Position numbers and translations under genes: made by a program
Shown here: positions 28,285 through 37,700 of the stretch, in pieces
How positions within the stretch are numbered: the first letter of the stretch is position 1
How the letters are laid out: each line of letters starts with the position of its first letter
The notes under the pieces: model-generated
Databases searched by the model: none
What the model was told of the DNA's origin: nothing
What the model saw: only the letters and a program-made list of their open reading frames with translations
From: Streptantibioticus cattleyicolor NRRL 8057 = DSM 46488
GTDB taxonomy: Bacteria; Actinomycetota; Actinomycetes; Streptomycetales; Streptomycetaceae
Length of the DNA stretch: 64,000 bases
Assembly (NCBI RefSeq): GCF_000240165.1
Contig: NC_017585.1
Span: 1,302,001 to 1,366,000, forward strand
Direction: 5' to 3'

Positions 28285-28584
28285 CTACCGCGCCGGTGTC
28301 TTCGACGGCGCCCGCCCCGTCACCGCGTCCAGGAGCTGGCGCATCCGGTCGAACTCGGCGCGCAGCGCCTCGATCCGCTCGTCGTCGGGGCCGCGTTCCC
28401 GCTGGGCACGGGTGGCTTCGTCACGGACGTCGCAGCCCGCGGCGCGCTGCCTGCGTACGGCGGACGGCGACTCACCGCCGCCCTCGACCATGTCCAGGGC
28501 GTCGATGACGTCGTCGAGGTAGTCCTTGATGTCCGCGACGAGCTCGTGCAGCACGCGGGCGAGGTGGAAGCGGTGCAGTGGCAT
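28285..28584 (-). CDS. Small charged helical protein preceding the synthase genes, unknown function
   Basis: 99 residues; ATG 28584 has GGAAGGAA upstream. The N-terminal half (HLARVLHELVADIKDYLDDVIDALDMVEGG) is acidic and amphipathic. The C-terminal half (DDERIEALRAEFDRMRQLLDAV) has heptad-like spacing and could form a coiled coil. A single Cys is present. No family was recognised. It is the first gene on the strand that carries the synthase, so it might help assembly or dosing of the enzyme, but a strong hairpin follows it and the link is positional only. Confidence 0.6.
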   Translation of the reverse strand: MPLHRFHLARVLHELVADIKDYLDDVIDALDMVEGGGESPSAVRRQRAAGCDVRDEATRAQRERGPDDERIEALRAEFDRMRQLLDAVTGRAPSKTPAR

Positions 28585-29522
28585 GGGGGTTCCTTCCGCT
28601 GGAGGGTGGAGGACGGCGCCGGAAGACACGGGCGACCGCAGGCGCAGGCGCAGGAGCAGGCGAAGGCACGGCCACGGCACACCGGGCACGGCACGTCCGG
28701 GAACCGCGCCCGGCCGTGCCCGGGGGTGTGGGCAGGCGGGGCGCCGGCTGAGGGGTGCGTGGACGGGCGTCACCGACGCGGTGACGGTGAGCCGTGGTGT
28801 GGTGTGCTCGGTGAGCTGCGGATGCCGGGTGCCGGTGGCGAGTGGTGCCCTGGTGGGGGCGGGGAACCGATCAGGTCCGCGCGGCCGATGCGTCGTCGGA
28901 CCTGGCCGAGCCGGGCCGCGGATGCGGCCACCTCTTCCGGTACCGCCGTCGTCGCGCATCCCTGGTCACCCGGGAGTGCGTCGTCCTCTTACGTTGGATC
29001 GGGACCGGTGATTTCCGCAATACCCCGAATGACGTACATCCGGTACAGACGTTCGCCGGTTGTCTTCCGTGTGCCATCGGAAGGGGAGGCCCGGACGCCG
29101 GCACGCGGGCCGCGTTGTGTTCTCCGGCCGGGCCGCGTCGAGTTCACAACACGACGATCCCCCCAACGGGCGGTTTCCCGGGTGTGTGCGGGTGCGAGTG
29201 CGCCGCCGCGTGACGGCACTTCGCCGTTGCTATGTTTCGGCCCCCCGCGGTGTGGCCAATGACGTAACGAAGGCACGCTTCAGCGCGGAACCGCGGCCCG
29301 GTGCGCGCCCGAGCCCGAGTGGCCCGTGCCCCATCCACATCGAAGACCCCCGGCACGGGGCGCGCCATGCCACGGCAGGCGGCGGCGCCCCGCGCCGAAG
29401 TCACCGTGCGGTGCCGTCCGGAAGGGTGCGGCGACCGCACACCCACCGGTGTTGTGACGTGCCCCGTCACAACACCAGCCCCCTCGCCCGCCTGCCGAAG
29501 ACGTCCCCGACCGGAGGTGCCG
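28585..29522. other. Long divergent intergenic region between the lipid synthase operon and the ABC1 kinase gene
   Basis: About 0.9 kb with no supported gene; frames that remain open here lack ribosome sites and recognisable domains. 28600-28760 is CAGG/GGCACGG-rich. 28990-29300 is less GC-rich and is where promoters are most likely; TTGGAT near 28994 and CAATAC near 29018 have 18-base spacing on the plus strand, a weak candidate. A perfect palindrome lies at 29448-29476. A region this long between two operons suggests regulation that is more than minimal. Confidence 0.45.
29448..29476. promoter_or_regulatory. Perfect 12-5-12 palindrome upstream of the ABC1 kinase gene
   Basis: GGTGTTGTGACG (29448-29459), TGCCC, CGTCACAACACC (29465-29476). 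Perfect arms; the core TTGTGACG-N5-CGTCACAA looks like a repressor site. It ends 47 bases before the proposed GTG start at 29523. No repressor gene is adjacent. Confidence 0.65.
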
Positions 29523-31046
29523 GTGCTTGCTGAACGTGGTCGGCTGCTGCTCACCGTCGTCGGTGAGCTGCTCGCCGCGGAAGTCTGTGCGGCCGGCACC
29601 CGGATACGCGGCCCGGACGAACGCGCCCGCCGGGAACGCCAACGCGCGCTGCGGATCCGCACCGCCCTGGAACGGCTCGGCCCGCTGTACGTGAAGGCCG
29701 GCCAGGTGCTCTCCACCCGCGAGGACCTGGTGCCGCCCGCCGTCGCCCGTGAGCTGGAGAGCCTGCACGACCGCGCGGCGCCCTGCCCCTTCGACCGGAT
29801 GTCCGCCGTCCTGGAGGCGGAACTGGGCCCCGACTGGCGCCGGCGCTTCCGGCACTTCGACACCGAACGCCCGCTGGGCTGCGCCTCCATCGCCCAGGCC
29901 TACGCGGCCGTCCTCGACGACGGCCGGTCCGTGGTGGTCAAGGTCCAGCGCCCCGGCATCGCGGCGCAGATGACCACCGACATGCGCCTGCTGCGCGGCA
30001 TGACCCGGACCCTGGCCCGCCGCACCCCCGTCCTGAGCGAAACCATCGACTTCGAGGCCATGCTCGCGGTGATCTTCGAGGCGGTACGGAACGAACTCGA
30101 CCTCACCCTCGAAGCGGCCAACATGGACGAAGCACGCGCCGCCGTCACCGCCGTCCCCGGCATCGACGTGCCCGGCGTGGTGCACGCCACCGAGCGGGTC
30201 CTGATCCAGCGGCGCGCCCCGGGCACCAGCGTCCGCGACGCCGACCCCGCCGCCTTCGACGACGCCGAACGCGAACGCGTCGGCACCGGCCTGCTGACCG
30301 TGATGTACCAGGGATACTTCATCGACCACCGCTTCCACGCCGACCCCCACCCCGGCAATGTCTTCGTCTGCCCCGGCGGCCCGACGACCCTCATCGACTG
30401 GGGCATGATCGGCCGCCTCGACCGTCACTTGAGCTCCACGCTGCTGATGACCCTGCTCGGGCTCGCCAACAACGACGCCCACGCGGTGGCCCGCGCCTGG
30501 TCGGAGATGGGCCGGCCGACGCCCTGGGCCGACATCGGCGCCTTCGAGCAGGACATGTCCGTCGTGGTGCCGCGCCTGGCGTCGATCCCGCTGGACCGGC
30601 TGCGCTTCGGTGCCTCGCTCGCCACCTTGCTGCGGCTGTCCACCCGGCGGGGCATCCGTACCAACCCCATGATCGGCCTGCTCGGCAAGTCCTTCGCCAA
30701 CATGGAAGGCACCGTCCGCCACCTCGCCCCCCACCTGAGCGCCACCGACGTCCTGGTCCGCCAGACCGGCCGGGTGCTCGGCGAGTACGCGGCGCAGTCG
30801 CTCTCCCAGCAGCAACTGGGCTTCACGGCGCTGCAACTCCTCTCCGGCCTGGAGACGTTGCTGCCGCACGCCCGGGCCGTCGGCCGCAGCCTGTCCGGCG
30901 GCGACCTCACCCTCCAGCACACCGCCGTCACCCGCCCCTTCTCCCTCGTCGACCACCGCTCGTCCGCCCGAATAAGGCGTGCCGAACACCACTTGCTCGG
31001 CGCGGCGGCCCTGGTGTGGCTGCTCCGGCGCCGTGGCCGGGGCTGA
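29523..31046 (+). CDS. ABC1/UbiB (AarF-type) atypical kinase family protein
   Basis: 507 residues from GTG 29523, five bases after GGAGG; the open frame extends to 29301 without support. UbiB hallmarks: LGPLYVKAGQVLSTREDLVP (the KxGQ motif), the Ala-rich loop ASIAQAYAA, the Lys in VVVKVQRPG, the catalytic loop HADPHPGNVFV and the metal site DWGMIG. A C-terminal hydrophobic stretch (LLGAAALVWLLRR) may anchor it to the membrane. Family members are ATPases or kinases affecting ubiquinone, menaquinone or other prenyl-lipid metabolism. Its position between two lipid-related operons suggests a role with them. Confidence 0.85.
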   Translation: MLAERGRLLLTVVGELLAAEVCAAGTRIRGPDERARRERQRALRIRTALERLGPLYVKAGQVLSTREDLVPPAVARELESLHDRAAPCPFDRMSAVLEAELGPDWRRRFRHFDTERPLGCASIAQAYAAVLDDGRSVVVKVQRPGIAAQMTTDMRLLRGMTRTLARRTPVLSETIDFEAMLAVIFEAVRNELDLTLEAANMDEARAAVTAVPGIDVPGVVHATERVLIQRRAPGTSVRDADPAAFDDAERERVGTGLLTVMYQGYFIDHRFHADPHPGNVFVCPGGPTTLIDWGMIGRLDRHLSSTLLMTLLGLANNDAHAVARAWSEMGRPTPWADIGAFEQDMSVVVPRLASIPLDRLRFGASLATLLRLSTRRGIRTNPMIGLLGKSFANMEGTVRHLAPHLSATDVLVRQTGRVLGEYAAQSLSQQQLGFTALQLLSGLETLLPHARAVGRSLSGGDLTLQHTAVTRPFSLVDHRSSARIRRAEHHLLGAAALVWLLRRRGRG

Positions 31047-31096
31047 CGGTCCTGGCCACTTGTTCCACGCCCGCGCTGCCGTCACCGGAGGAGTTC

Positions 31097-31756
31097 CTAC
31101 CCGGTGGGTGAGGAAACCCGGCCGGCACGGCAGCCGCCCTCACCGGCGAGAACCGCCTCGTCCGTCTCGACGCGGTCGGCGGTCATGGCCACCCCCTGCG
31201 CCTCGACGTCGGTCAGTTGGATCCACGGCACCGGAACGCCGGGCAGCAGGCGGGTGGAGAGGGTGACCGGGAGGTGGCCGAGGAGGAGGCCGGACAGCCG
31301 CTCGGCGCGGATGCGCACCGGCCCGCCGATCGTCATCCGGCTCGCCCGCAGGCACATCCGCGCCGGACCGTCGTACCTGACCACGACGTCGTCGAGCACC
31401 ACCGAACCGGCCGCGCAGACACCGTCACCGAGCGGCACCAGCGGACACATCAACCCGGTGACCGTCATCGTCCGCGCCGTGACGCCGACCTCGGCGGGGC
31501 GGAGCGCCGGTGCCGTACCGGCGTTCCGCCCCGCCGCGCGCAGACAACCGGCGAGGGCGCTGACCGGCACCGGATCCGCGGCGGCCGACGCGTCGGCGGG
31601 AAACCGGTCCGGACGGCATTCCGGCGGCGCCGGAGGCACCGGCCGCGCGGTGGGCGTGGGCGTCGCCGCGGCCGGGCCGGCGGGGCCGCCCGCACCGGTC
31701 AGGAACCCCGGGACGAGCACCGCCAGCGCCGCCCAGCGCGTGCTCCGCGATGCCAT
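31097..31756 (-). CDS. Secreted or exported protein, last gene of the DUF6230/DUF6114 operon
   Basis: 219 residues. Positively charged start and a hydrophobic segment (RWAALAVLVPGFLTGAGG), then an Ala/Pro/Thr-rich stretch: a secretory signal followed by a linker. The mature part has several Cys residues (ECRPDRF, GCLRAAG, LMCPLV, GVCAAG, RMCLRA, GGCRAG) and beta-like patterns similar to the DUF6230 product in the same operon (PARMCLRASRMTIGGPVRIRAERLSG), so it may be a distant relative. ATG 31756 overlaps the DUF6114 stop (TGATG), so translation is coupled. Confidence 0.68.
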   Translation of the reverse strand: MASRSTRWAALAVLVPGFLTGAGGPAGPAAATPTPTARPVPPAPPECRPDRFPADASAAADPVPVSALAGCLRAAGRNAGTAPALRPAEVGVTARTMTVTGLMCPLVPLGDGVCAAGSVVLDDVVVRYDGPARMCLRASRMTIGGPVRIRAERLSGLLLGHLPVTLSTRLLPGVPVPWIQLTDVEAQGVAMTADRVETDEAVLAGEGGCRAGRVSSPTG

Positions 31757-32151
31757 CACGCCGTCGTGGGCCCACCGGACGCGGGCGACCACGCCAGGGC
31801 GAACGCACCACCGAGCACGGCCAGCACCATCCCGACGACGAACCCCCCGAGGTTGGCCATCGGACAGGAGACGAGCCCCAGCACGACGGCGGCCACCCCG
31901 ATGACGGACGCATGGCGCGGTCGGCACAGCACCAGCACCCCGCACCCGGTCAACGCGGCGGCGATCAGCAGGGCCGACGTCCCGCCGAGCCCCTGCAACC
32001 CGAGGAACTCCGGGTGCCGCAACGGCGGATACGCCAGCTCCACACCGGCCGCGGTCATCAGCGCGGACGCGGCGAACGGCCGCCGTGGCAGGCGGCGCGG
32101 GAACCCCCGCCGACCGGTACGCGGCCCCGGGACACCGTCGGTCACAGGCAT
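31756..32151 (-). CDS. DUF6114 family small membrane protein
   Basis: 131 residues with four hydrophobic segments, including LMTAAGVELAYPP, GTSALLIAAALTGCGVLVL, SVIGVAAVVLGLVSC and GGFVVGMVLAVLGGAFALAW. The N-terminus is Arg-rich and cytoplasmic. Its start overlaps the end of the DUF6230 gene by ten bases. DUF6230 and DUF6114 genes are commonly adjacent in Streptomyces; the function of neither is known. The pair most likely forms a membrane plus surface complex. Confidence 0.8.
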   Translation of the reverse strand: MPVTDGVPGPRTGRRGFPRRLPRRPFAASALMTAAGVELAYPPLRHPEFLGLQGLGGTSALLIAAALTGCGVLVLCRPRHASVIGVAAVVLGLVSCPMANLGGFVVGMVLAVLGGAFALAWSPASGGPTTA

Positions 32152-32789
32152 GGGTGGTCCCCCGGCTCGATGGACATCCCGGCGTTCTTCAGGCTGAACG
32201 TCCCGGCCGCGATGGACCAGGCGTGCAGCCGCATGCGGTCGATCTCCAAGGTGCCCGCCTGCTGCCCGTACGCGCCCGGCAGGCCGTGGACGCCCTCCAC
32301 GGCGTCCAGCCGCCCCGCGTCCCGTCCCATCACCACCTGGCCGAACCGCCAGCGGCCCTCCAGCCGGTCGAGGTCGATGACCAGGTGGTCGGCTTCCACC
32401 GGGTTGTCCCCGACGGAGCGGATCCTCAACGTCACACTGCCGAACGGGGTGCGGGCCACCGAGGACTGGCACATCCGGTAGATGCGCGCGTGGTTCACCC
32501 CGGCGACCGCCACCGGTCGCTGCTTGCCCGAGTTGTCCTGGGCGAAGGCGGCGAACTGCACCGCTCCCGTACCGGTCAGATGGTCGGCGGCGACCTGGAA
32601 CGTACTGCCGGAGACCGCGAACGACACCGGCGCCCCGACGGCCGTCGAGGCCCAGACGGTCCCTGCGGCCAGCGCCAGCGTCACCGGCGCCACCATGGCG
32701 AACCGCCGCCAGTTGGTGCGCGCGGGGGTCGAAGGGTGTGGGCCGGTCCGGCCGGTGCCCGCGGTCGGGGTGGCGGTTCTCGACGTCAT
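32142..32789 (-). CDS. DUF6230 family membrane-anchored protein
   Basis: 215 residues. A Pro/Thr-rich N-terminus, then one hydrophobic segment (FAMVAPVTLALAAGTVWAS), then an extracytoplasmic beta-rich domain with VSFAVSGSTFQVAADHLTGTG and LRIRSVGDNPVEADHLVIDL. The ATG at 32787-32789 overlaps the stop of the upstream reductase (32786-32788), so reductase, DUF6230, DUF6114 and the secreted protein form one coupled operon. Function unknown. Confidence 0.8.
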   Translation of the reverse strand: MTSRTATPTAGTGRTGPHPSTPARTNWRRFAMVAPVTLALAAGTVWASTAVGAPVSFAVSGSTFQVAADHLTGTGAVQFAAFAQDNSGKQRPVAVAGVNHARIYRMCQSSVARTPFGSVTLRIRSVGDNPVEADHLVIDLDRLEGRWRFGQVVMGRDAGRLDAVEGVHGLPGAYGQQAGTLEIDRMRLHAWSIAAGTFSLKNAGMSIEPGDHPCL

Positions 32790-34022
32790 CGGTGGTGCTC
32801 CTGGAGGACGGGGGTGGCGGGGCTCTGTTCCGGGACGACGGCCACGGTGCCGTCCGGTGCGGTCGTCCGGGTCCGGCCGAGGGCCTGGTGCTGGACGTTG
32901 CCGAGCGCCCGGGCCAGGTAGGCGCTGTCGACCGGGCCGGGGTCGGGGAGGTCGCCCACGGCACGGCCGAGGTTGGTGCGGTCGTAGGTACGCCGGTGCG
33001 CGCTCAGGCTGAGCAGGCGGGTGCCGTAGGTGGCGAGCAGGGTCTCGTACCGGGTGGGGGCCGGGACGGTCGGCATCATGGTGACGGTGGCCCCGGGATA
33101 GAGCTCGGCCAGGGCCGGTTCGATGGCGTCGGCGCTGGTGTTGCGCGGATGCGTGAGGTGCACGGTGTGGACCCCGGTGCCACCGGCGCGGGCGGCGGCG
33201 ACCCGTACCGCGGCCTGTGCCGCGTACTCGACCTGGACCATGTTGGCGGTGCCCTCCGGATCCCCCCTGGACCCGGAAGACCAGGCCGCCGCCGTGGGCG
33301 GTGGCCTGCGGGTCGTCGAGGAGTTCGGCCAGCGCCTCGTCCTCGGTGGCCATGACGCGCACCCCGTCGGCGACGAGTCGCGCCAGTACGCCCAGCGGCT
33401 GGTCGGGCATCCCCTCGGGGATCGGCCGGTCGGTGACGAGCAGGCTGGGGCGCAGGATGGTCGCGGGCCGGCCGGTGCGGTGGGCCCACGCGTGGACGAG
33501 GCGCTCCGCGGTGTACTTGCTCTCCTCGTAGTAGGTCTGGAAGCCTTCCGCCTCGCTGAGTTCGTCCTCGCGGACGTGGCCGGTGGCGCGGCGTCCGGCG
33601 ACGTACACGGTGCTGATGTGGAGCAGCCGCGCTCCCGGTGCCTCGTCGGCGAGCTCCAGGACGCGGCGGGTGCCGAGGACGTTGGTCTTGTACACGTCGG
33701 TCGGGTCACCGTCGAGCGCCAGCCGGGCCGCGCAGTGCCACACCGTGGTGACGCCCTCGGTCACCCGGGCGCGCAGTCTGGGCCCGAGCCCGAGGTCCGG
33801 CTCGGTGAGGTCGGCGCGCAGGTAACGCAGCCGGCCGAGCGAACGGGCGCCGCCCTCGGGAAGGCCGAGCCAGGTCAGCGCGGACTCCACCCGCCGGCGC
33901 AGCTTCCTGGGGGTGTCGTGGCCCAGCACCGTGATCACCTCGTCGCCGCCGTCCGCGAGGAGTTCGCGCAGGATCCGGCAGCCGAGGAAGCCGGTGGCGC
34001 CGGTGAACAGCACTGACAACAC
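32786..34022 (-). pseudogene. Thioester-reductase-like SDR (NAD(P)-dependent epimerase family), frameshifted
   Basis: N-terminal part (34022 to about 33270): FTGATGFLGCRILREL is the NAD(P) loop and YYEESKYTAERLVHAWAH carries the SDR Tyr-x-x-x-Lys. The same protein continues one frame over (EGTANMVQVEYAAQAAVRV onward) to a stop at 32786. The break is at six Cs on the plus strand, 33262-33267; removing one restores a single protein of about 412 residues. It resembles reductases that release acyl chains from carrier proteins as aldehydes or alcohols, and it heads the DUF6230 operon near the lipid synthase. The break may be real or a sequencing error. Confidence 0.8.
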
Positions 34023-34271
34023 AGTCTCCTTGGGGGATGCGGGCGGCGCGCCGCCGATGCACGGCGGGCGTTGTCCTCATGGCGCCGGCTCCTGATGCCG
34101 GCCCGGACCCGGAACGGCCGCGATGTGGTGACCGGCCGCACTATGCCGGACAGCGGTGACCGGCTTGCCGTGCCACAGCGGCGCGGCCGGACTTTCACCC
34201 GAAAGCGCAGCTCCGAACACCCGCCGAGAATCACACTATGTGTGTGCCTCCCACGGGGGGGCGAGGGGTCG

Positions 34272-34649
34272 ATGAACCGCAGCCGGTTTGACGACGGCGA
34301 TCAGGACCGTCGGATCGCCGTCGTGGGGGTCTCCTGCCGCCTGCCGGGCGGCGTGGACGACCTCGGTGCGGTGTGATGCCACCGCTGGTCGAACCCCGCG
34401 CCTGCCCGCCCGTGTTGCACCCGGACGGCACCTACGTCGTCACCGGCGGGTTCGGCGCCGCCACCGCGGGCCGTCTCGCCGACCTCGGCGCCCGACACCT
34501 CGCGCTGGTCAGCCGACGTGGCGCCGACGCCCCGGAAGCCGCTGGCCTGATCACCCGGCTCGCCGAACGCGGGGTCACCGCCACCGCCCACGCGGCCGAC
34601 CTCGACGCCACCCTCGCCGACTTCGACCGTGCCGCGCGAGCAACTGCCG
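34272..34649 (+). pseudogene. Relic of a modular type I polyketide synthase (KS start joined to KR fragment)
   Basis: ATG 34272, with a G-rich ribosome site, opens a normal PKS ketosynthase start (RRIAVVGVSCRLPGGVDDLGAV) that stops at TGA 34374-34376. Immediately after, in another frame, comes a PKS ketoreductase piece: PDGTYVVTGGFGAATAGRL then DLGARHLALVSRRGADAPEAA, fading near 34640. Compared with intact KR domains a few residues are missing after TGGFG. Everything that should lie between (most of KS, AT, other domains) is gone, so a PKS gene has been deleted, leaving its ends. The amidohydrolase gene's 3' end lies just beyond. Confidence 0.75.
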
Positions 34650-34712
34650 GCATCCGTGCCGGGAGCTATCCGCACCCGGCCGTGAAGCCCCACCCTCCGT
34701 GCCTCCGCTGCC

Positions 34713-37700
34713 TCAGCCGTGCATGTCGCAGCAACTGTCGCGGCGCAACTGCCGGCTCACCATCTGCCAGTGCGCGTCGTGGGCGTCCGTGCGTGTTCCG
34801 TCGGCGAAGGCGGCCACCAGGTCGGCCTGGCGGAACGGGACGCCGCCGCGCAGGACGGAGGCGGTGCGGACCAGGGTGGAGAAGTCGGTGAAGGGGTCGC
34901 CGTCCACGATGGTGAGGTCGGCGAGTCTGCCGGGGCGCAGGGTGCCCAGGTGGGCGTCGACGCCGAAGACGCGGGCCGGGGTCACGGTGGCCGTGCGGAG
35001 GGTTTCGGCCGGGGACAGTCCGGCGCGGTGGAGCGCGCGCAGCGCGAGGTGGAGGTGGAGGCCGACCGGGACGAGGGGGGAGTCGGTGCCGAGCGCGACG
35101 AGGGCGCCGTCGGCGAGCAGGCGGCGGTAGATGTCGGTTTCCGTGGTGAGCGCCGCCAGTTGGGCCGGGGTCGGCGGGGCCGCCGCCTGGGCGCGGACCA
35201 CGGCGGTGTCCCAGGGCGGCATCAAGGTGGTGACGCGGGGGTCGGCGGCGAGCGCGGGGTCGGCGCCGAGCAGCGGCAGCGCGGTGAACGGCGTGGCGAT
35301 CATGTGGAACCGGTCGCCGGCGTAGAGCGCGGTCACGTCCTGGTAGGCGTGGCCGGTGGCGGTGGTGGCGTGGCCGTACTCCAGGCGTTGCGTCGCCTGG
35401 AGATGGGTGGTGAGGTCCTGCCCGGTCTGGATGCCGGGGGTGCACAGGTGGCCGCCGGAGCGTACGCCCAACTCCTCGTGGGCGAAGCGCGCCGCCTCCG
35501 CCATCAGCCAACCCGGCGCCCGCACATAGGTCTTGACGAAGTCCCAGTCGAGCGCGGCGCCCCGGGCGAGGGAACGGCGCAGTCCCTCGGCGGTGCGGTG
35601 GGCCCGCCCCATGCTGTAGGCGACGCGGGAGCCGTCGAGGAGTTCGCCGGTGGTCAGCAGCCGGGGTCCGGCGAGTTCGCCGGCGTCGACGGCCTCGCGC
35701 AACCGGGCCTGCTCGTAGGCGAAGCCGCCGAGGGAGACGGCCGTGGTGATGCCGTAGGCGAGTTGCAGCGCGGTCTGCCGGCCGCCGTAGGTGCTCTGCC
35801 AGGGGTGGGTGTGCGCGTCCCACAGCCCGGGGACGACCGTGGCCGCCGAGGCGTCGACGTGGCGTACGGCGGCCCGGGGCCGGGCCCGGTGCGGTTCGAC
35901 CGCGGCGACGCGGCCCCGGCGTACGACCACGTCGACGTCGTCCCGGACCGTCTCGCCGGTGCCGTCCCAGAAGCGGCCCGCGTGGACGACGGTGTCGGCG
36001 GGCTCGGGGCGCCGCTGGTCGAGCGGGATCCGCAGGGTACGGGCCTTGCCGGTGGCCACGTCGAGCAGGCGCGGCCGGCCCGCCGACAGGTACAGCAGCG
36101 AACCGGAGTCGCCCGACCACGACGGATGGTCGGCGCTCTCCTCGGTGACCTGCCGGGCGGGGCCGTCGGGCGTACCGTCCGGCCGCACCGGCAGCAGCCA
36201 CAGCGCCGACTCGACGATCACCGCCATCCACCGCCCGTCCGGCGACCACACCGGGCCGGAGTCGTAGCGGTCGGAGAGCGAGGTGTGCGGGGCGGCGGTG
36301 TGCAGGCGGGAGGTGCCGTCCGCGGTGTCGACCACCCGGATGAGGTTGTATCCCTCACGGAAGCGCTGGTTGAGCCGGTTGCGGTCGCACAGGGCGACGT
36401 ACCGTCCGTCCGGGGACCAGGAGGGACGGCCGGGCAGGCCGCCGCCGCCCATCGGTGCCGCCAGCACCCGTTCGGCGCCGGTGGACAGGTCGCGGACGAG
36501 GAGGCGGCCGGCCATGTCGAGGCAGGCGAGCCGGGTGCCGTCGGGGGAGAGCGCCGGATGCACCCGGCCGCCCGGGGCCAGGACGGTCTCGGCGCCGGTG
36601 GCCAGATCGTGGCGGCGGACGGCGTGCAGGCCGTCGCGGTCGTCGGTGTACAGCAGCGACCGCCCGTCCCGCGCCCAGACCGGACCGAGCAGATAGCGCG
36701 TGGGGTCGGCACGGGTGATCCGCCGTGGCGTACCGCCCGAAGTCTCCTGCACCCACAGCGAGTTGAGTGCGGCGAACGCGATCCGCCGCCCGTCGGGGGA
36801 GAGCGCGGGCAGATGGATCCCGCGCACCGGACGCACGGCGCCGCCCGCCAGGTCGTACGACTTGACGCGGTAGGCGGGGCGGGCGACGGACATGGCGGCG
36901 CGGAACGGGATGACCTCACCCGTTCCCCGGCCCGGGCGCAGCAGGCGGAAGTGGCCGTCCACGGTGAGCAGCAGTTCCTCCGGCGAGACCCAGCGCGGCG
37001 GCACCGGCGCGAGGTCGCCGTCCACCGGTACGTCCCGGCCGTCCACGACCAGGGTGCAGGAGGCCGCCGGGGAGGGCGTGGTGCGCAGGTAGGCCAGGCG
37101 CCCGTCCGGGGCGACGGCGGGCACCATCAGCTGTCCCGCGGCGGTGTCGGTGTGGGCCACGGTGACCGGGCCCGAGCCGTCGGCGGCCACCGCCGCGATG
37201 GTCCGGGCCTCGAGCACCGTGCCGGCCGGGCCGGGGTCGGGGACGGTACGGCCGCGGACGAAGAGCACCCGGCGCCCGTCGGGGGACCACGTCGGGTCGA
37301 AGTCCTCCCAGGGGCCGTCCTGCGACGGCCCGTCCTGGCCGGGCAGCCCGGTGAGGCGCAGCAGCCGCCCGGTGGCCACCTCCAGCACCCAGATCCGGTA
37401 CGGGCTCCCCGCTACCGGGTCGCCGCCGCGCTCGGAGGCGAAGGCGATCCGGGTGCCGTCCGGCGACCAGGCCGGCCCCCGGTCGTCCCACGGCCCCTCG
37501 GTGAGCTGCCGGACCCCCGAGCCGTCCGGGTCCAGCGACCACAGGTGGAACTGGCCGCCACGGTAGGCGCAGACCACGAGCCGCGAGCCGTCGGGGGAGA
37601 AGACCGGCCGGGTCGGCTCCAGGTCCGGGGTCGTCAGCGGCACCGCGTCACCGCCGCCGCGCGGCACGGACCACAGCACGTTCTGCATCTCCGCGACGAG

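Noticed and set aside
28600-28700. CRISPR-like or satellite repeat
   Set aside because: The CAGGCGCAGGCGCAGGAGCAGG run is simple-sequence without spacers or a defined unit.
29460-29470. CRP/FNR box in the 29448-29476 palindrome
   Set aside because: TGTGA and TCACA half-sites are present but nine bases apart instead of six, so a standard CRP site is not supported.
29060-29533. Possible 157-residue gene in the divergent region
   Set aside because: No ribosome site, no domain, crosses the 12-5-12 palindrome and ends inside the start of the ABC1 kinase gene.
34232-34244. CACAC-TAT-GTGTG palindrome upstream of the PKS relic
   Set aside because: Short, with low-complexity arms, and located before a dead gene; not reported as an operator.
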